From: Acidobacteria bacterium SCN 69-37
Lineage (GTDB): Bacteria > Acidobacteriota > Vicinamibacteria > Vicinamibacterales > SCN-69-37
NCBI GenBank assembly: GCA_001724025.1
Contig: MEDJ01000021.1
Span: 1-64,000, forward strand
DNA: 64,000 nt
Direction of reading: 5' to 3'
The position numbers and the translations under genes were made by a program. Under the pieces are notes generated by a model that ran no database searches, had not been told where the DNA came from, and saw nothing but the letters and a program-made list of their open reading frames with translations. This document shows, piece by piece, positions 17,823-27,711 of this stretch (position 1 is its first letter; the number at the start of each line of letters is the position of its first letter).

Positions 17823-20342
17823 GTGTCCCGGCATCTGTACTTCACGTGTCCGTTGAGCGCGGGCCTGCACGCGCGGCCGGCCAGTCGCCTCGTGGAGATC
17901 GCGAGCGGCTTCACCGCGATCTGTTCGCTGATCAACACGCGATCCGGCGCGCGCGCGGATGCCAAGAGCGTGCTCGCCATCCTCGCGGCGGACGTCGGTG
18001 CGGGGGATGCGTGCGACCTCGAGGTCTGCGGGAGCGACGAGGCCGCGGCGCGGGCGGCGCTCGAGACGTTTCTGCGTGCGGAGTTGCCCGGCTACGAAGA
18101 GGCGTCGCCCTCGATTCCGGCCGAGACGTCAACGCTGCCGTGCGGACTGGAGCGATCCGGGGCGCGGTGGTCGCGCGGGCTCGCCGTCAGCCCCGGGGTC
18201 GGACTCGGGCGCGTGGTGCTCGTCGCCGCAGCGCCCTGGATTCGCGATCAGGCCGATCTGGCTGCATCGTCACCGCCCGATCTGGCTGCCGAACACCAGA
18301 AACTCGCGCGGGCCATCCATGCGGTCCGCGGGCGCCTCGAGGCGCGGCTGGCCGAGCGGCCGCCATCGGCCGAGGCCGCCATCCTGATGGCACACGAGGC
18401 GATGGTGACCGATCCGTGGCTGAGTGCCGCGATCGGTGAGGCCATCGATGGTGGTCAGTCGGCGGCTGCGGCCATCGTTGGTGCCGCCGATCGATTCTCT
18501 GCGTCCATGGCGCTTGCGCGGACGCGGGCTCTCCGCGAACGGGTCGCCGATGTACAGGGGATCTGCCGGCAACTGCTCGATGACGTCTGTGGCCTGTCTG
18601 GCGACGAGCGGATTCCGAACCTCGTCGGTCCATCCGTGATCGTGGCCGAGACGATGACGCCTCAGCAACTGCTCGGTCTCGATCGCACGCGGATTGTTGG
18701 AATCGTGCTCGAGAGCGCGGGGACGACATCTCACACGGTCATCCTCGCGCGGTCGCTCGGGATTCCGACGATCGTCGGCGCGGCCCGGGCGCGCGACGTC
18801 CTGCCGGCCGGTCTCGACGTCGTCGTCGATGGACACCGCGGCGTGATCGTCTCGGACCTGACGGTCGCCGCGCGCGAGTTCTACGCGCGCGAATTGACAC
18901 GGCTGCGCGCGCGCGCGGCGGTCCTGGCGCGGGCCGCCGTCGATCCCGTGACGACGGCCGACGGTCGGCCGTTCGAAGTCGGCGCCAACGTGTCGTCGAT
19001 CGAGGAACTCGACGCGGTCCGGCAGGGGGGCGCCGACGGGATCGGTCTCTTCCGGACGGAACTGCTCTTCCTGCGCGCGTCGGAACTGCCGTCCGAAGAG
19101 GCGCAGTTCGCCATCTACGGCGAGGCCGTCCGCGCGATGCAGGGACGGCCCGTCATCGTCCGCACGCTCGACCTCGGCGGCGACAAGCCCGTGGCGGCCG
19201 TGCCGATGCCGCAGGAGGCGAATCCGTTCCTCGGATATCGCGGCGTCCGGGCCTACGTCGAGCACCAGCAGTTGATCCGCACGCAGTTGCGCGCCATCGT
19301 CCGGGCCTCTGCCCTCGGGCCCATCGAACTGCTCCTGCCCATGGTGTCGTCGATCGAGGAGGTGCTCTGGGTCAAGGCGCAGATCGCCCACGTCCAGGAC
19401 GACCTCGCCACGCGCGGCGTGCCGTTCGATCGCGACATGCCGATCGGGATCATGCTCGAGGTCCCGGCGGTGTCGTTCGTGCTCGATCGGCTGTGCCGGG
19501 AAGTGGACTTCTTCAGCATCGGCACGAACGATCTCTGCCAGTACTTCTTTGCGGCCGACCGCGGCAACACCCGCGTGGCGCCGCTGGCCAACGTGACGCA
19601 CCCCGGCTTTCTGCGATTCCTGAAGCAGATTGTCGACGAGATCCGGACGCACGGCCGCTGGGTCGGGCTCTGCGGCGAGATGGCCGGCGATGTCCGGCTC
19701 CTGCCGTTGCTGATCGGGCTGGGACTCGACGAAATCAGCGCGGCGGGCCTCCGGATTCCCGTGTTGAAGGCGCGTATCGCCCGGCTGTCGGCGGTCGAGT
19801 GTGTCGATCTGTTCGCGCGGGCGACGCAGTGCCAGAGCAGCGACGAGGTCGACGCGTTGCTCGACGGCACGCGGACGATCGATCCGCCCCGGCCGCTCGT
19901 CGAGCCCGAGATCGTCCGGCTCGATGGGACGTGCGCGTCCAGGGAGGAGGCGATCCGGACGCTTGTCGATGCGCTGTACGTCGCCGGCCGCACGGAGGAT
20001 CCGTGTGCGCTCGAAGAGGCGGTGTGGCGGCGGGAGGAGGCGTACGCGACGACTGTCGGCGACGGTATCGCCGTGCCGCACTGCCGGACGGATGCCGTGA
20101 CGAGCGACTCGGTCGGCATCCTCAAGTTGCGGGAGCCGGTGCCCTGGGGAGGCGACGGGACACCCGTGCAGATGGTGTTCCTGCTGGCCATCAGGGAGAC
20201 GAGCCCGAGCCGTGCGCACATGCGGGTGTTCTCCCGGCTCGCGCGCATGTTGATCGACGCGGATTTCCGTGAAGACCTGCTGCGCGCTGCCGATCCGGCG
20301 AGCGTGATCGACCAGTTGTCTGCCGAACTGCAGGTGGTGTGA
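17823..20342 (+). CDS. Multiphosphoryl transfer protein: HPr - Enzyme I - EIIA(Fru) fusion
   Basis: HPr GLHARPASRLVEIAS; EI ESAGTTSHTVILARSLGIPTIVG and IGTNDLCQYFFAADRGN; EIIA VGDGIAVPHCRTDAVTSDSVGILKL. Confidence 0.95.
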   Translation: MSRHLYFTCPLSAGLHARPASRLVEIASGFTAICSLINTRSGARADAKSVLAILAADVGAGDACDLEVCGSDEAAARAALETFLRAELPGYEEASPSIPAETSTLPCGLERSGARWSRGLAVSPGVGLGRVVLVAAAPWIRDQADLAASSPPDLAAEHQKLARAIHAVRGRLEARLAERPPSAEAAILMAHEAMVTDPWLSAAIGEAIDGGQSAAAAIVGAADRFSASMALARTRALRERVADVQGICRQLLDDVCGLSGDERIPNLVGPSVIVAETMTPQQLLGLDRTRIVGIVLESAGTTSHTVILARSLGIPTIVGAARARDVLPAGLDVVVDGHRGVIVSDLTVAAREFYARELTRLRARAAVLARAAVDPVTTADGRPFEVGANVSSIEELDAVRQGGADGIGLFRTELLFLRASELPSEEAQFAIYGEAVRAMQGRPVIVRTLDLGGDKPVAAVPMPQEANPFLGYRGVRAYVEHQQLIRTQLRAIVRASALGPIELLLPMVSSIEEVLWVKAQIAHVQDDLATRGVPFDRDMPIGIMLEVPAVSFVLDRLCREVDFFSIGTNDLCQYFFAADRGNTRVAPLANVTHPGFLRFLKQIVDEIRTHGRWVGLCGEMAGDVRLLPLLIGLGLDEISAAGLRIPVLKARIARLSAVECVDLFARATQCQSSDEVDALLDGTRTIDPPRPLVEPEIVRLDGTCASREEAIRTLVDALYVAGRTEDPCALEEAVWRREEAYATTVGDGIAVPHCRTDAVTSDSVGILKLREPVPWGGDGTPVQMVFLLAIRETSPSRAHMRVFSRLARMLIDADFREDLLRAADPASVIDQLSAELQVV

Positions 20343-20392
20343 TCCCACTGCGTGACCGTCGTGGGACGGGTGTGAAGGAACGAGGAGGAAGC

Positions 20393-23300
20393 ATGTATCA
20401 GAAGGTCCGTCACGTGATGTGGGCGATCGCAGGCGCCGTTGCGCTCCTGATCGCCGGCATCGGCACTCCGGCCCTGGCCCAGGTGGCCACGGGGACCGTC
20501 ACGGGCACCGTGCACGACGCCCAGGGGGGCGCGATGCCCGGGGCCACCGTCACGCTCACCAGCGCCACGCGCGGGACGAGCCTCGACGTGGTCACGAATA
20601 CGAGCGGCGAGTTCACGTTTCCGAACGTCGCTGCTGATACCTATCACGCCCGGGTCTCGATGACCGGATTCAAGGCACTCGAACGCCGCGACATCGCCGT
20701 CAGCCCCGGCGACCGCGTCGTCATCGGCACGCTGACGATCGAGGTCGGCGAGCTCTCCGAAACCATCACCGTCTCATCGGAAGCGCCGCTCATCCAGGCG
20801 CAGACCGGTGAGCGATCCTTCACGATCGGCACCGAGGCCATCCAGGGCCTGCCGATGTCGAACCGCGGCTGGAACGCGATGCTGGGGCTCACGCCTGGCG
20901 TCGTCGGATCGGTGCGGCTCGGCAGTCCGGGCGCGAACAACAACAACGTGATGATGGACGGCGTCGCCATCATGGACACCGGCAACAACGGACAGATGCT
21001 GTCGACGAACGTCGAGGCGATTGCCGAGGTCAAGATCCTCACGCAGGGGTACCAGGCCGAGTACGGCCGCGCGAGCGGCATGCAGATCACGGCCGTCACC
21101 AAGAGCGGCACGAACCGGTTCAACGGATCGGTCTACGACGTGGAGCGCAACTCGGACTGGAACGCCAACAGCTGGCAGAACATCGAGAACGGCATCGCGA
21201 AGTCGATCTCCAAGCAGCGTGACTGGGGCTACACGATCGGCGGACCCATCGGCCGGCCCGGCGGCGAGAACAAGCTGTTCTTCTTCTATGGCCACGAGTA
21301 CCGGCCACGCACCAGCGGCGGGAACGTGTCGCGGTTCCGCGTGCCGACCGCGCTCGAGCGGCAGGGCGACTTCTCGCAGAGCACGAACAACAACGGCGCG
21401 ATCGTCAACCTGATCCGCGACACGACCACGGGTCTGCCGTGCACGGCGGCCAACACCAGCGGCTGCTTCCAGGCCGACGGCGTGCTCGGCCGCATCCCGC
21501 AGGACCGGCTGTATCCGCTGGGCCTGAACATCCTGCGGCTCTGGCCCGAGCCCAACACGGAAGGGCTCAACTACAACTTCGAGTCGCGATCGCCTCTCGA
21601 CAAGCGCCTGACGCAGCAGCCGACCGTGCGTGTCGACTGGCAGGCGTCGTCGGCCTTCCGCGTCACGGGCAAGTACACGGGACAGGCCGGGACGGTGCGC
21701 AAGACCGTCGGATCGATCCCCGGCTTCAACGACACGATGAACCGGTACCCGTTCATCTACCAGCCGTCGGCCACCGTCAACTACACGGCCTCGTCGACGC
21801 TGTTCCTCGAGGTGACCTACGGATTCATCCAGAACCAGCTCGGCACGCCGATCGTCAGCGAGGCGAGCAACAGGTGCAACGTCGGGCTGTGCGACATCCC
21901 GCTGCTGTTCCCCGATGCCGGCGTGGTCAACCCGGCCTACTACAACCCGAAGGTGCTCGAGGCCATCGATTCGCCGATGTACGTCGACGGCCGCATCATG
22001 CTGCCGCCGAGCTTCAGCTGGGGCAACCTCGTGTCGAATGCGCCGCCGAACCTGATCTACCCGGCGTTCCTGAACCGGAACCGCACGCACAACCTGTCGG
22101 CGAGCGCCACGAAGCTGATGGGCCGTCACTCGCTGAAGGCGGGCGTGTACTGGTTCAGCGCACTCAAGAACGAGAACCTCGGCATCGCCGGAACGACGCC
22201 GTTCTACGGCAACATCAATTTCGGCAACGACACGAACAATCCACTCGATGCGGGCTTCGGCTTCGCGAACGCGGCACTGGGCGTGTTCTCGAGCTACGCG
22301 CAGCAGTCGAAGTTCGTCGAGGGCGCGTACGCCTACAACAACACCGAGTGGTACCTGCAGGACAACTGGCGCGTGAACGGCCGACTCACGCTCGACTACG
22401 GCGTGCGCTTCACGCACCAGCAGCCGCAGCACGATTCGCTGCACCAGGCCTCGAACTTCTTCCTGCCGGGCGAGGGCGGTCCCACGGCATGGTCGGCGGC
22501 CAATGCGCCGCGGCTCTACGTGCCGGGCTGCCTGGGCGCGTCGCCGTGCAGCGGCGCGAACCGCGTGGCCGTCGATCCGGCCACGGGACAGTCGCTCGGT
22601 GCGGGATCCGCGCTGGCCATCGCGACACTCGTACCCGGCAGCGGCGACATCGCCAATGGTGTCGTGCCGGCCGGGCAGGGCATTGCCCCCGAAAACTATG
22701 TCTGGCCGGCCGTCGTCGCGGCTCCGCGATTCGGAGTGGCCTATGACCTGACCGGCGACCAGTCGATGGTCGTACGCGGCAGCGTCGGCATGTTCTTCGA
22801 TCGGCCCGAAGGCAACACCACGTCGAACCAGATCGGCAACGTGCCGAACTCGACGAACACGACGGTGCGCTACTCGCGTCTCCAGGAACTCGGCCAGGGT
22901 GGACTGGCGACACAGGCGCCAGCCACGCTCAACGTCTTCACGTACGACGCGAAGATCCCGACGTCGCTGCAGTGGAGCGCGGGCGTGCAGATGGCGCTGC
23001 CGTGGGCCTCGGCTCTCGACGTCTCGTACGTCGGGACGCACGGCTACAACCTGATGAATCCGTTCAACCAGACGATCGACATCAACGCGGTCCCGTTCGG
23101 TGCGGCGTTCAGGTCGGAGAACCAGGACCCGACGCTGGCCGCGTCGGCCATTCCCGGCAACACGGCGCTGTCGACCGACCTGCTGCGGCCCCTGTCCGGC
23201 TACGGGCAGATCCAGCGGCAGATCCCGGGGTTCTGGACCGATTTCCACTCGATCCAGGCCTCGCTCAACCGCCGCTTCCGCAACGGGCTCCAGTTCAACG

Positions 23301-24091
23301 TGAACTACACGCTGACGATGCGGCAGGCGGGCACGAACACGCTCAACAGCAACGAGGGGATGCGGCTCGTGCTCGACCCGGACACGCTCACGCTCAGCGA
23401 ACACCCGAGCTGGGCCGAGGCCGAGCGGCTGCTCGGCGAGAACAATGGCCTGCGCCGGCACACCATGCGCGGCAACGTCGTGTGGGACATGCCGGATCTG
23501 CGATCCGACTCGGCCGCCGGGCGCGTGGTGGGCGCGATCGTCAACGACTGGTCGCTCGGCGCGGTGCTCACGCTCGGATCGGGCGCCCCGTACACCGTGG
23601 GCTACAGCTACACGACGGCCGGCGGCAGCCTGAATCTGACCGGCACGCCGAACTACGCGGCGCGCGTGAACATCGTGGGGGACCCGGGCAGCGGCTGCGA
23701 TCGCGGCAACCAGTACCGGCAGTTCAACACGGACGCGTTCGCCGGTCCGACGACAGGCAGCGTCGGGACCGAGTCGGGACGCAACTACCTGAGCGCGTGC
23801 GGGGATCGGAACATCGATCTGGCGCTGTCGCGGACGATCCGCCTCGGCGGCGGGCGCGCGATCGAACTGCAGGCGCAGTTCTTCAACGTGTTCAACATCG
23901 TGAACTACAGCGGGCGGAGCACGACGATGCAGATGAACAACCCGACCGCGCAGACCGTGCAGAACTTCCAGTACAACGCGGATGGATCGATCAACGACAG
24001 CCGGACGCGGCCGCAGAACGCGGGCTTCGGTGCGGTCAGCTCGGCGCAGGCCATGCGATCGACGCAACTGCAGGTACGCTTCAGGTTCTAG
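20393..24091 (+). CDS. TonB-dependent receptor with N-terminal carboxypeptidase regulatory-like domain
   Basis: Signal MYQKVRHVMWAIAGAVALLIAGIGTPALAQ; TVTGTVHDAQGGAMPGATVTLTSATRGT; NNVMMDGVAIMDTGNNGQMLSTNVEAIAEVKILTQGYQAEYGRASGMQITAVTKSGTNRF; ends RFRF. Paralog of 11595..15278. Confidence 0.94.
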   Translation: MYQKVRHVMWAIAGAVALLIAGIGTPALAQVATGTVTGTVHDAQGGAMPGATVTLTSATRGTSLDVVTNTSGEFTFPNVAADTYHARVSMTGFKALERRDIAVSPGDRVVIGTLTIEVGELSETITVSSEAPLIQAQTGERSFTIGTEAIQGLPMSNRGWNAMLGLTPGVVGSVRLGSPGANNNNVMMDGVAIMDTGNNGQMLSTNVEAIAEVKILTQGYQAEYGRASGMQITAVTKSGTNRFNGSVYDVERNSDWNANSWQNIENGIAKSISKQRDWGYTIGGPIGRPGGENKLFFFYGHEYRPRTSGGNVSRFRVPTALERQGDFSQSTNNNGAIVNLIRDTTTGLPCTAANTSGCFQADGVLGRIPQDRLYPLGLNILRLWPEPNTEGLNYNFESRSPLDKRLTQQPTVRVDWQASSAFRVTGKYTGQAGTVRKTVGSIPGFNDTMNRYPFIYQPSATVNYTASSTLFLEVTYGFIQNQLGTPIVSEASNRCNVGLCDIPLLFPDAGVVNPAYYNPKVLEAIDSPMYVDGRIMLPPSFSWGNLVSNAPPNLIYPAFLNRNRTHNLSASATKLMGRHSLKAGVYWFSALKNENLGIAGTTPFYGNINFGNDTNNPLDAGFGFANAALGVFSSYAQQSKFVEGAYAYNNTEWYLQDNWRVNGRLTLDYGVRFTHQQPQHDSLHQASNFFLPGEGGPTAWSAANAPRLYVPGCLGASPCSGANRVAVDPATGQSLGAGSALAIATLVPGSGDIANGVVPAGQGIAPENYVWPAVVAAPRFGVAYDLTGDQSMVVRGSVGMFFDRPEGNTTSNQIGNVPNSTNTTVRYSRLQELGQGGLATQAPATLNVFTYDAKIPTSLQWSAGVQMALPWASALDVSYVGTHGYNLMNPFNQTIDINAVPFGAAFRSENQDPTLAASAIPGNTALSTDLLRPLSGYGQIQRQIPGFWTDFHSIQASLNRRFRNGLQFNVNYTLTMRQAGTNTLNSNEGMRLVLDPDTLTLSEHPSWAEAERLLGENNGLRRHTMRGNVVWDMPDLRSDSAAGRVVGAIVNDWSLGAVLTLGSGAPYTVGYSYTTAGGSLNLTGTPNYAARVNIVGDPGSGCDRGNQYRQFNTDAFAGPTTGSVGTESGRNYLSACGDRNIDLALSRTIRLGGGRAIELQAQFFNVFNIVNYSGRSTTMQMNNPTAQTVQNFQYNADGSINDSRTRPQNAGFGAVSSAQAMRSTQLQVRFRF

Positions 24092-24093
24092 AA

Positions 24094-24131
24094 AGGCGGG
24101 GAGGCGGCGGGCTGGGAGGAGGCCGGAAGGC
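24094..24131 (+). repeat. Dispersed G-rich intergenic repeat, copy B
   Basis: AGGCGGGGAGGCGGCGGGCTGGGAGGAGGCCGGAAGGC; 36 nt identical to the reverse complement of copy C (29111-29150). Confidence 0.85.
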
Positions 24132-24183
24132 TTCTCGACGTTCTCCCGGCCTGCCGCATCCGTTGTCTGACGAAGGAGTGATT

Positions 24184-25203
24184 ATGTGTCGCACGATCGA
24201 TCGTCGACAGTTCATCGAGCGGACCGCGCTCGGGGCGGCCGGGCTCGTCGCGGCCGGGACGGCACCGGCGCTGGCCCGCACGCCGCAGGCACCGGGCGGC
24301 ATGTTCATCTCGCTCGCGCCGTGGGCCACGGCGCGCGGCGTCGGGTGGCCGGAACAGGCGCGACTGGCCTCGAGGGTGGGGTATCGCGGCATCGACTACG
24401 CGTGGGGCCCGGTGAAGGAGGCGGGCGTCGAGGCCACGCGCGCCCTGATGAACGAACTCAATCTGGTGCCCACGATCTGCAACCTGCCGACGCCCAACCC
24501 ACTCAACGGGGACGACGCGGCGTTCAAGGCGCGCATGGCCACGATGGCTGACGACGCGGCGTTCAGCGCGGCGATTGGCAGCCGGCGCTTTCAGCTCGTG
24601 CTCGGCGCGACGACGCCGGGTGGACGGCCGAAGGCGGAGCACTGGAAGCTCGTCCGCGATCGGCTGGCCGCCGTCTCCGAGGTGTTCGTGAAGCACGACG
24701 TCCATCTCAGCCTCGAGTTTCTCGGGCCGCTCGTGTTCAGAGCCGGACGTGGCGGCGGTGGCCGGCGCGGGGGCGGGCCGCCGGATCCGAATGCGCCGCC
24801 GGCACCACCGGTCCCGTTCGTCTGGACGCTGACCGAGACGGCGAAGCTCTGCGAAGAGGTGGGGCCGAACATCGGCGTCACGCTCGACGCCTGGCACTGG
24901 TATCACTCGGGCGGGACGGTGGCCGACATCCTGGCCACGCCGCGCGAGCGCATCGTGCACGTGCACGTGTCGGACGCGCGCGAGATGCCGCCTGCCGAAG
25001 TGCAGGACAACATGCGGCTGCTGCCGGGTGAGGGCGTGATCGATCTCGTCGGGTTCTTCCGGGCGCTGCAGCAGATCCGGTGGACCGGCGGCGTGGCGTG
25101 CGAAACGATCGGCGCGCGTCTCGACGACGTGGCGCCGGAAGAACAGGCACGGCTGGGCCTCGCATCGACGAGGGCCGTGATGGAGAAGGCCGGCGTCCTG
25201 TAG
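24184..25203 (+). CDS. Tat-exported sugar phosphate isomerase/epimerase family TIM-barrel protein
   Basis: RRQFIERTALGAAGLVAAG Tat signal; VGYRGIDYAWGPVKEAG..VHLSLEFLGPLV..IGVTLDAWHWYHSGG..RIVHVHVSDAREMPP; G/P-rich insert RAGRGGGGRRGGGPPDPNAPPAPP. Confidence 0.87.
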   Translation: MCRTIDRRQFIERTALGAAGLVAAGTAPALARTPQAPGGMFISLAPWATARGVGWPEQARLASRVGYRGIDYAWGPVKEAGVEATRALMNELNLVPTICNLPTPNPLNGDDAAFKARMATMADDAAFSAAIGSRRFQLVLGATTPGGRPKAEHWKLVRDRLAAVSEVFVKHDVHLSLEFLGPLVFRAGRGGGGRRGGGPPDPNAPPAPPVPFVWTLTETAKLCEEVGPNIGVTLDAWHWYHSGGTVADILATPRERIVHVHVSDAREMPPAEVQDNMRLLPGEGVIDLVGFFRALQQIRWTGGVACETIGARLDDVAPEEQARLGLASTRAVMEKAGVL

Positions 25204-25286
25204 ACTGTCGGTCTCATATTCATGACATCGGACGCGGGCGCCGCAGGGCGTCCTGTCGTCCGGGACTTCGAGGAAGAGGTCGCCAT

Positions 25287-27122
25287 ATGGCCCAAGGGGC
25301 AAATTCCACTGTTCACGACGTCGTCATCATCGGCTCGGGAGCCGGCGGCGGTACCGTCACCAAGGTCCTCGCCGACATGGGGATCAAGGTGCTGTTGATG
25401 GAGGCCGGCCCCATGATCGACATGTCGGACTTCAAGACGATGATGGGGCCGTCCGATGTCTGGCATCGCGGGGCTGGCGACGCGGCGGAGTTGTACACGG
25501 AGGGGCGGGCTGCCGCACTCAACTACTCCGCGAGTTTCTCCGCCAACATGGCCGACGAGCCGTACACGGTGGCGCCCGGCAGCCAGTTCCGGCTCTTCCG
25601 GTCGCGCGTGATCGGCGGCCGCACGAATCACTACGCGCGCGTGCAGCTGCGCTATTCCGACTACGACTTCAAGCCGCGGTCGATGAACGACGTCGGATGG
25701 GACTGGCCGATCTCGTACGCCGACGTGGCGCCGTACTACGACAAGGCCGAGCGGCTGATTGGCGTGACCGGCAGGCCCGAGGGGCTGCGCAGCGCACCCG
25801 ACGGCATTTTCCAGACGCCCGCGCCGTTCAAGGTCCACGAGGAACTGCTGTATCGATCGTGCGCGAAGCTCGGCATCAAGGCGACGAGCGCGCGGCAGGC
25901 CGTCATCACCCATGCGCTCAACGGCCGGCCCGGCTGCATCTACTGCGGGCAGTGCGGGCGCGGCTGCCGCTTCGGATCGAACTACGCCTCGACGTACGTC
26001 CAGATCTTCCCCGCGATGCGCACGGGCAACGTGACGGTGCTGGCCAACGCGATGGCCCGCGAGCTCATCACCGACGCGTCGGGCAAGGTGACGGCCGTGT
26101 CGTACGTCGACAAGACCACGGGCACCGAGCGCCAGGTGCGGTGCCGGACGGTGGTGCTGTCGGCCGCGTCGTGCGAATCGGCGCGCCTGCTCCTGAACTC
26201 GAAGTCGTCGCGTCACCCGGACGGCCTCGCCAATTCGGCGGGTCAGGTCGGCAAGTACCTCACCGACACGGTCGGCTTCGGCCTGTCGGCCACGGTGCCG
26301 TACCTGCGCGGCACGCCGATCCACAACACCGACGGCTATGGGGCGCACCTCTACATTCCGTGGTGGATGGCCGACAGGCACCGTGAACTCGACTTCCCGC
26401 TGGGCTACCACGTCGAGGTGGGCGGCGGCGGGTTCGGTCAGCCGACGCTCGGCTTCGGGGCGCAGGCCCTCAACCAGGCGGAAGGGTACGGCCTGCCGAT
26501 GAAGCAGGCGATCCGCGAGTCGTACGGCGGCATCAACATCAGCCTGACCGGCCGCGGGTCGATGGTGCCGAACGAGGATTCGTACTGCGAGATCGATCCC
26601 GAAGTGAAGGACAAGTGGGGGATTCCGGCCCTGCGCTTCCACTGGAAGTGGAGCGACTACGAGCGCAACCAGGCGCGGCACATGCGCGAGAGCTTCCGCG
26701 CGATCCTCGAGACGCTGGGCGGCACCGTGAACGCGCCACCCGCGGGACGTGGCGGCGGGGCCGGGGCGCGCGGGCAGGGCGCCGCGGGACGGGCCGGTGG
26801 GGCCGGGGCCGCCGGTGCGCCGCAGGCCGCGGCGGGGCGCGGCGCGATCAACCCGCCTGGTGTCGATCCGAACGACGATCGGCCGCAGCTCGGGCCCGGC
26901 GGCGGCATCATCCACGAGGTGGGCTGCGTGCGCATGGGAGACGATCCGAAGACGAGCGTGCTGAACCGTTTCTGCCAGACGCACGAGGTCAGCAACGTGT
27001 TTTCGGCCGATGGTGGGCCGTTCGTCAGTCACGGCGACAAGAACCCGACGCACACCATCATCGCGCTCGCGTGGCGCACGGCCGAGTACCTGGCCGAAGA
27101 AATGAGGAAGGGCAATGTCTGA
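25287..27122 (+). CDS. GMC family oxidoreductase (FAD), no own signal peptide
   Basis: VHDVVIIGSGAGGGTVTKVLADMGIKVLLMEAG; HEVGCVRMGDDPKTSVLNRFCQTHEVSNVFSADGGPFVSHGDKNPTHTIIALAWRTAEYLAE. Confidence 0.93.
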   Translation: MAQGANSTVHDVVIIGSGAGGGTVTKVLADMGIKVLLMEAGPMIDMSDFKTMMGPSDVWHRGAGDAAELYTEGRAAALNYSASFSANMADEPYTVAPGSQFRLFRSRVIGGRTNHYARVQLRYSDYDFKPRSMNDVGWDWPISYADVAPYYDKAERLIGVTGRPEGLRSAPDGIFQTPAPFKVHEELLYRSCAKLGIKATSARQAVITHALNGRPGCIYCGQCGRGCRFGSNYASTYVQIFPAMRTGNVTVLANAMARELITDASGKVTAVSYVDKTTGTERQVRCRTVVLSAASCESARLLLNSKSSRHPDGLANSAGQVGKYLTDTVGFGLSATVPYLRGTPIHNTDGYGAHLYIPWWMADRHRELDFPLGYHVEVGGGGFGQPTLGFGAQALNQAEGYGLPMKQAIRESYGGINISLTGRGSMVPNEDSYCEIDPEVKDKWGIPALRFHWKWSDYERNQARHMRESFRAILETLGGTVNAPPAGRGGGAGARGQGAAGRAGGAGAAGAPQAAAGRGAINPPGVDPNDDRPQLGPGGGIIHEVGCVRMGDDPKTSVLNRFCQTHEVSNVFSADGGPFVSHGDKNPTHTIIALAWRTAEYLAEEMRKGNV

Positions 27123-27705
27123 CATCACCAGACGCGACGCACTGAAGGGGCTGGCCGTCGCCTTTGCGACGGCTGGCGTCATCGATCACCTGGCCGCGGC
27201 CGACGCCCACGCCATGGTTTCGCAGATCACGGCCGTCGGTCCGTACACGCCGAAGGCGCTGACGCCGCACCAGTACCAGACGCTGCTGACGCTGACCGAC
27301 TTCATCGTGCCTGTCGAGAACAACAAGCCCGGGGCCGCGCAGGCGGGGGTGCCCGGGTGGATCGACTCGCTGCTGGCCGTGAATGCCGACCTGAAGAAGC
27401 GCTACGTCGACGGGCTCGGCTGGATCGATCAGACGATGACGTCACGGCACGGCACGGACTTTCTCGGCGGGGCGCGCGGGCAGCAGACGGGATTGCTCGA
27501 TCAGATCGCGTTCCAGAAGAACCGATCGGCCGCGCTCGATCCGGGGATCGACTTCTTCATCCTGCTGCGGCGCATGACCGTGGACGGCTTCTACACGAGC
27601 CCGATCGGCCAGCGCGACATCTATCCCGGCAACATGGCCCGCAGCGAGTTCGTCGTCCCGAAGGAGGCGATGGACTATGTCATCAACCGCAGTCCGCTGC
27701 GATAG
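27115..27705 (+). CDS. Gluconate 2-dehydrogenase subunit 3 family protein, Tat signal
   Basis: TRRDALKGLAVAFATAGVIDHLAAADAHA; LTPHQYQTLLTLTDFIVPVENNKPGAAQAGVPGWIDSLLA; 8-bp overlap with GMC gene. Confidence 0.88.
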   Translation: MSDITRRDALKGLAVAFATAGVIDHLAAADAHAMVSQITAVGPYTPKALTPHQYQTLLTLTDFIVPVENNKPGAAQAGVPGWIDSLLAVNADLKKRYVDGLGWIDQTMTSRHGTDFLGGARGQQTGLLDQIAFQKNRSAALDPGIDFFILLRRMTVDGFYTSPIGQRDIYPGNMARSEFVVPKEAMDYVINRSPLR

Positions 27706-27711
27706 GCTCGG

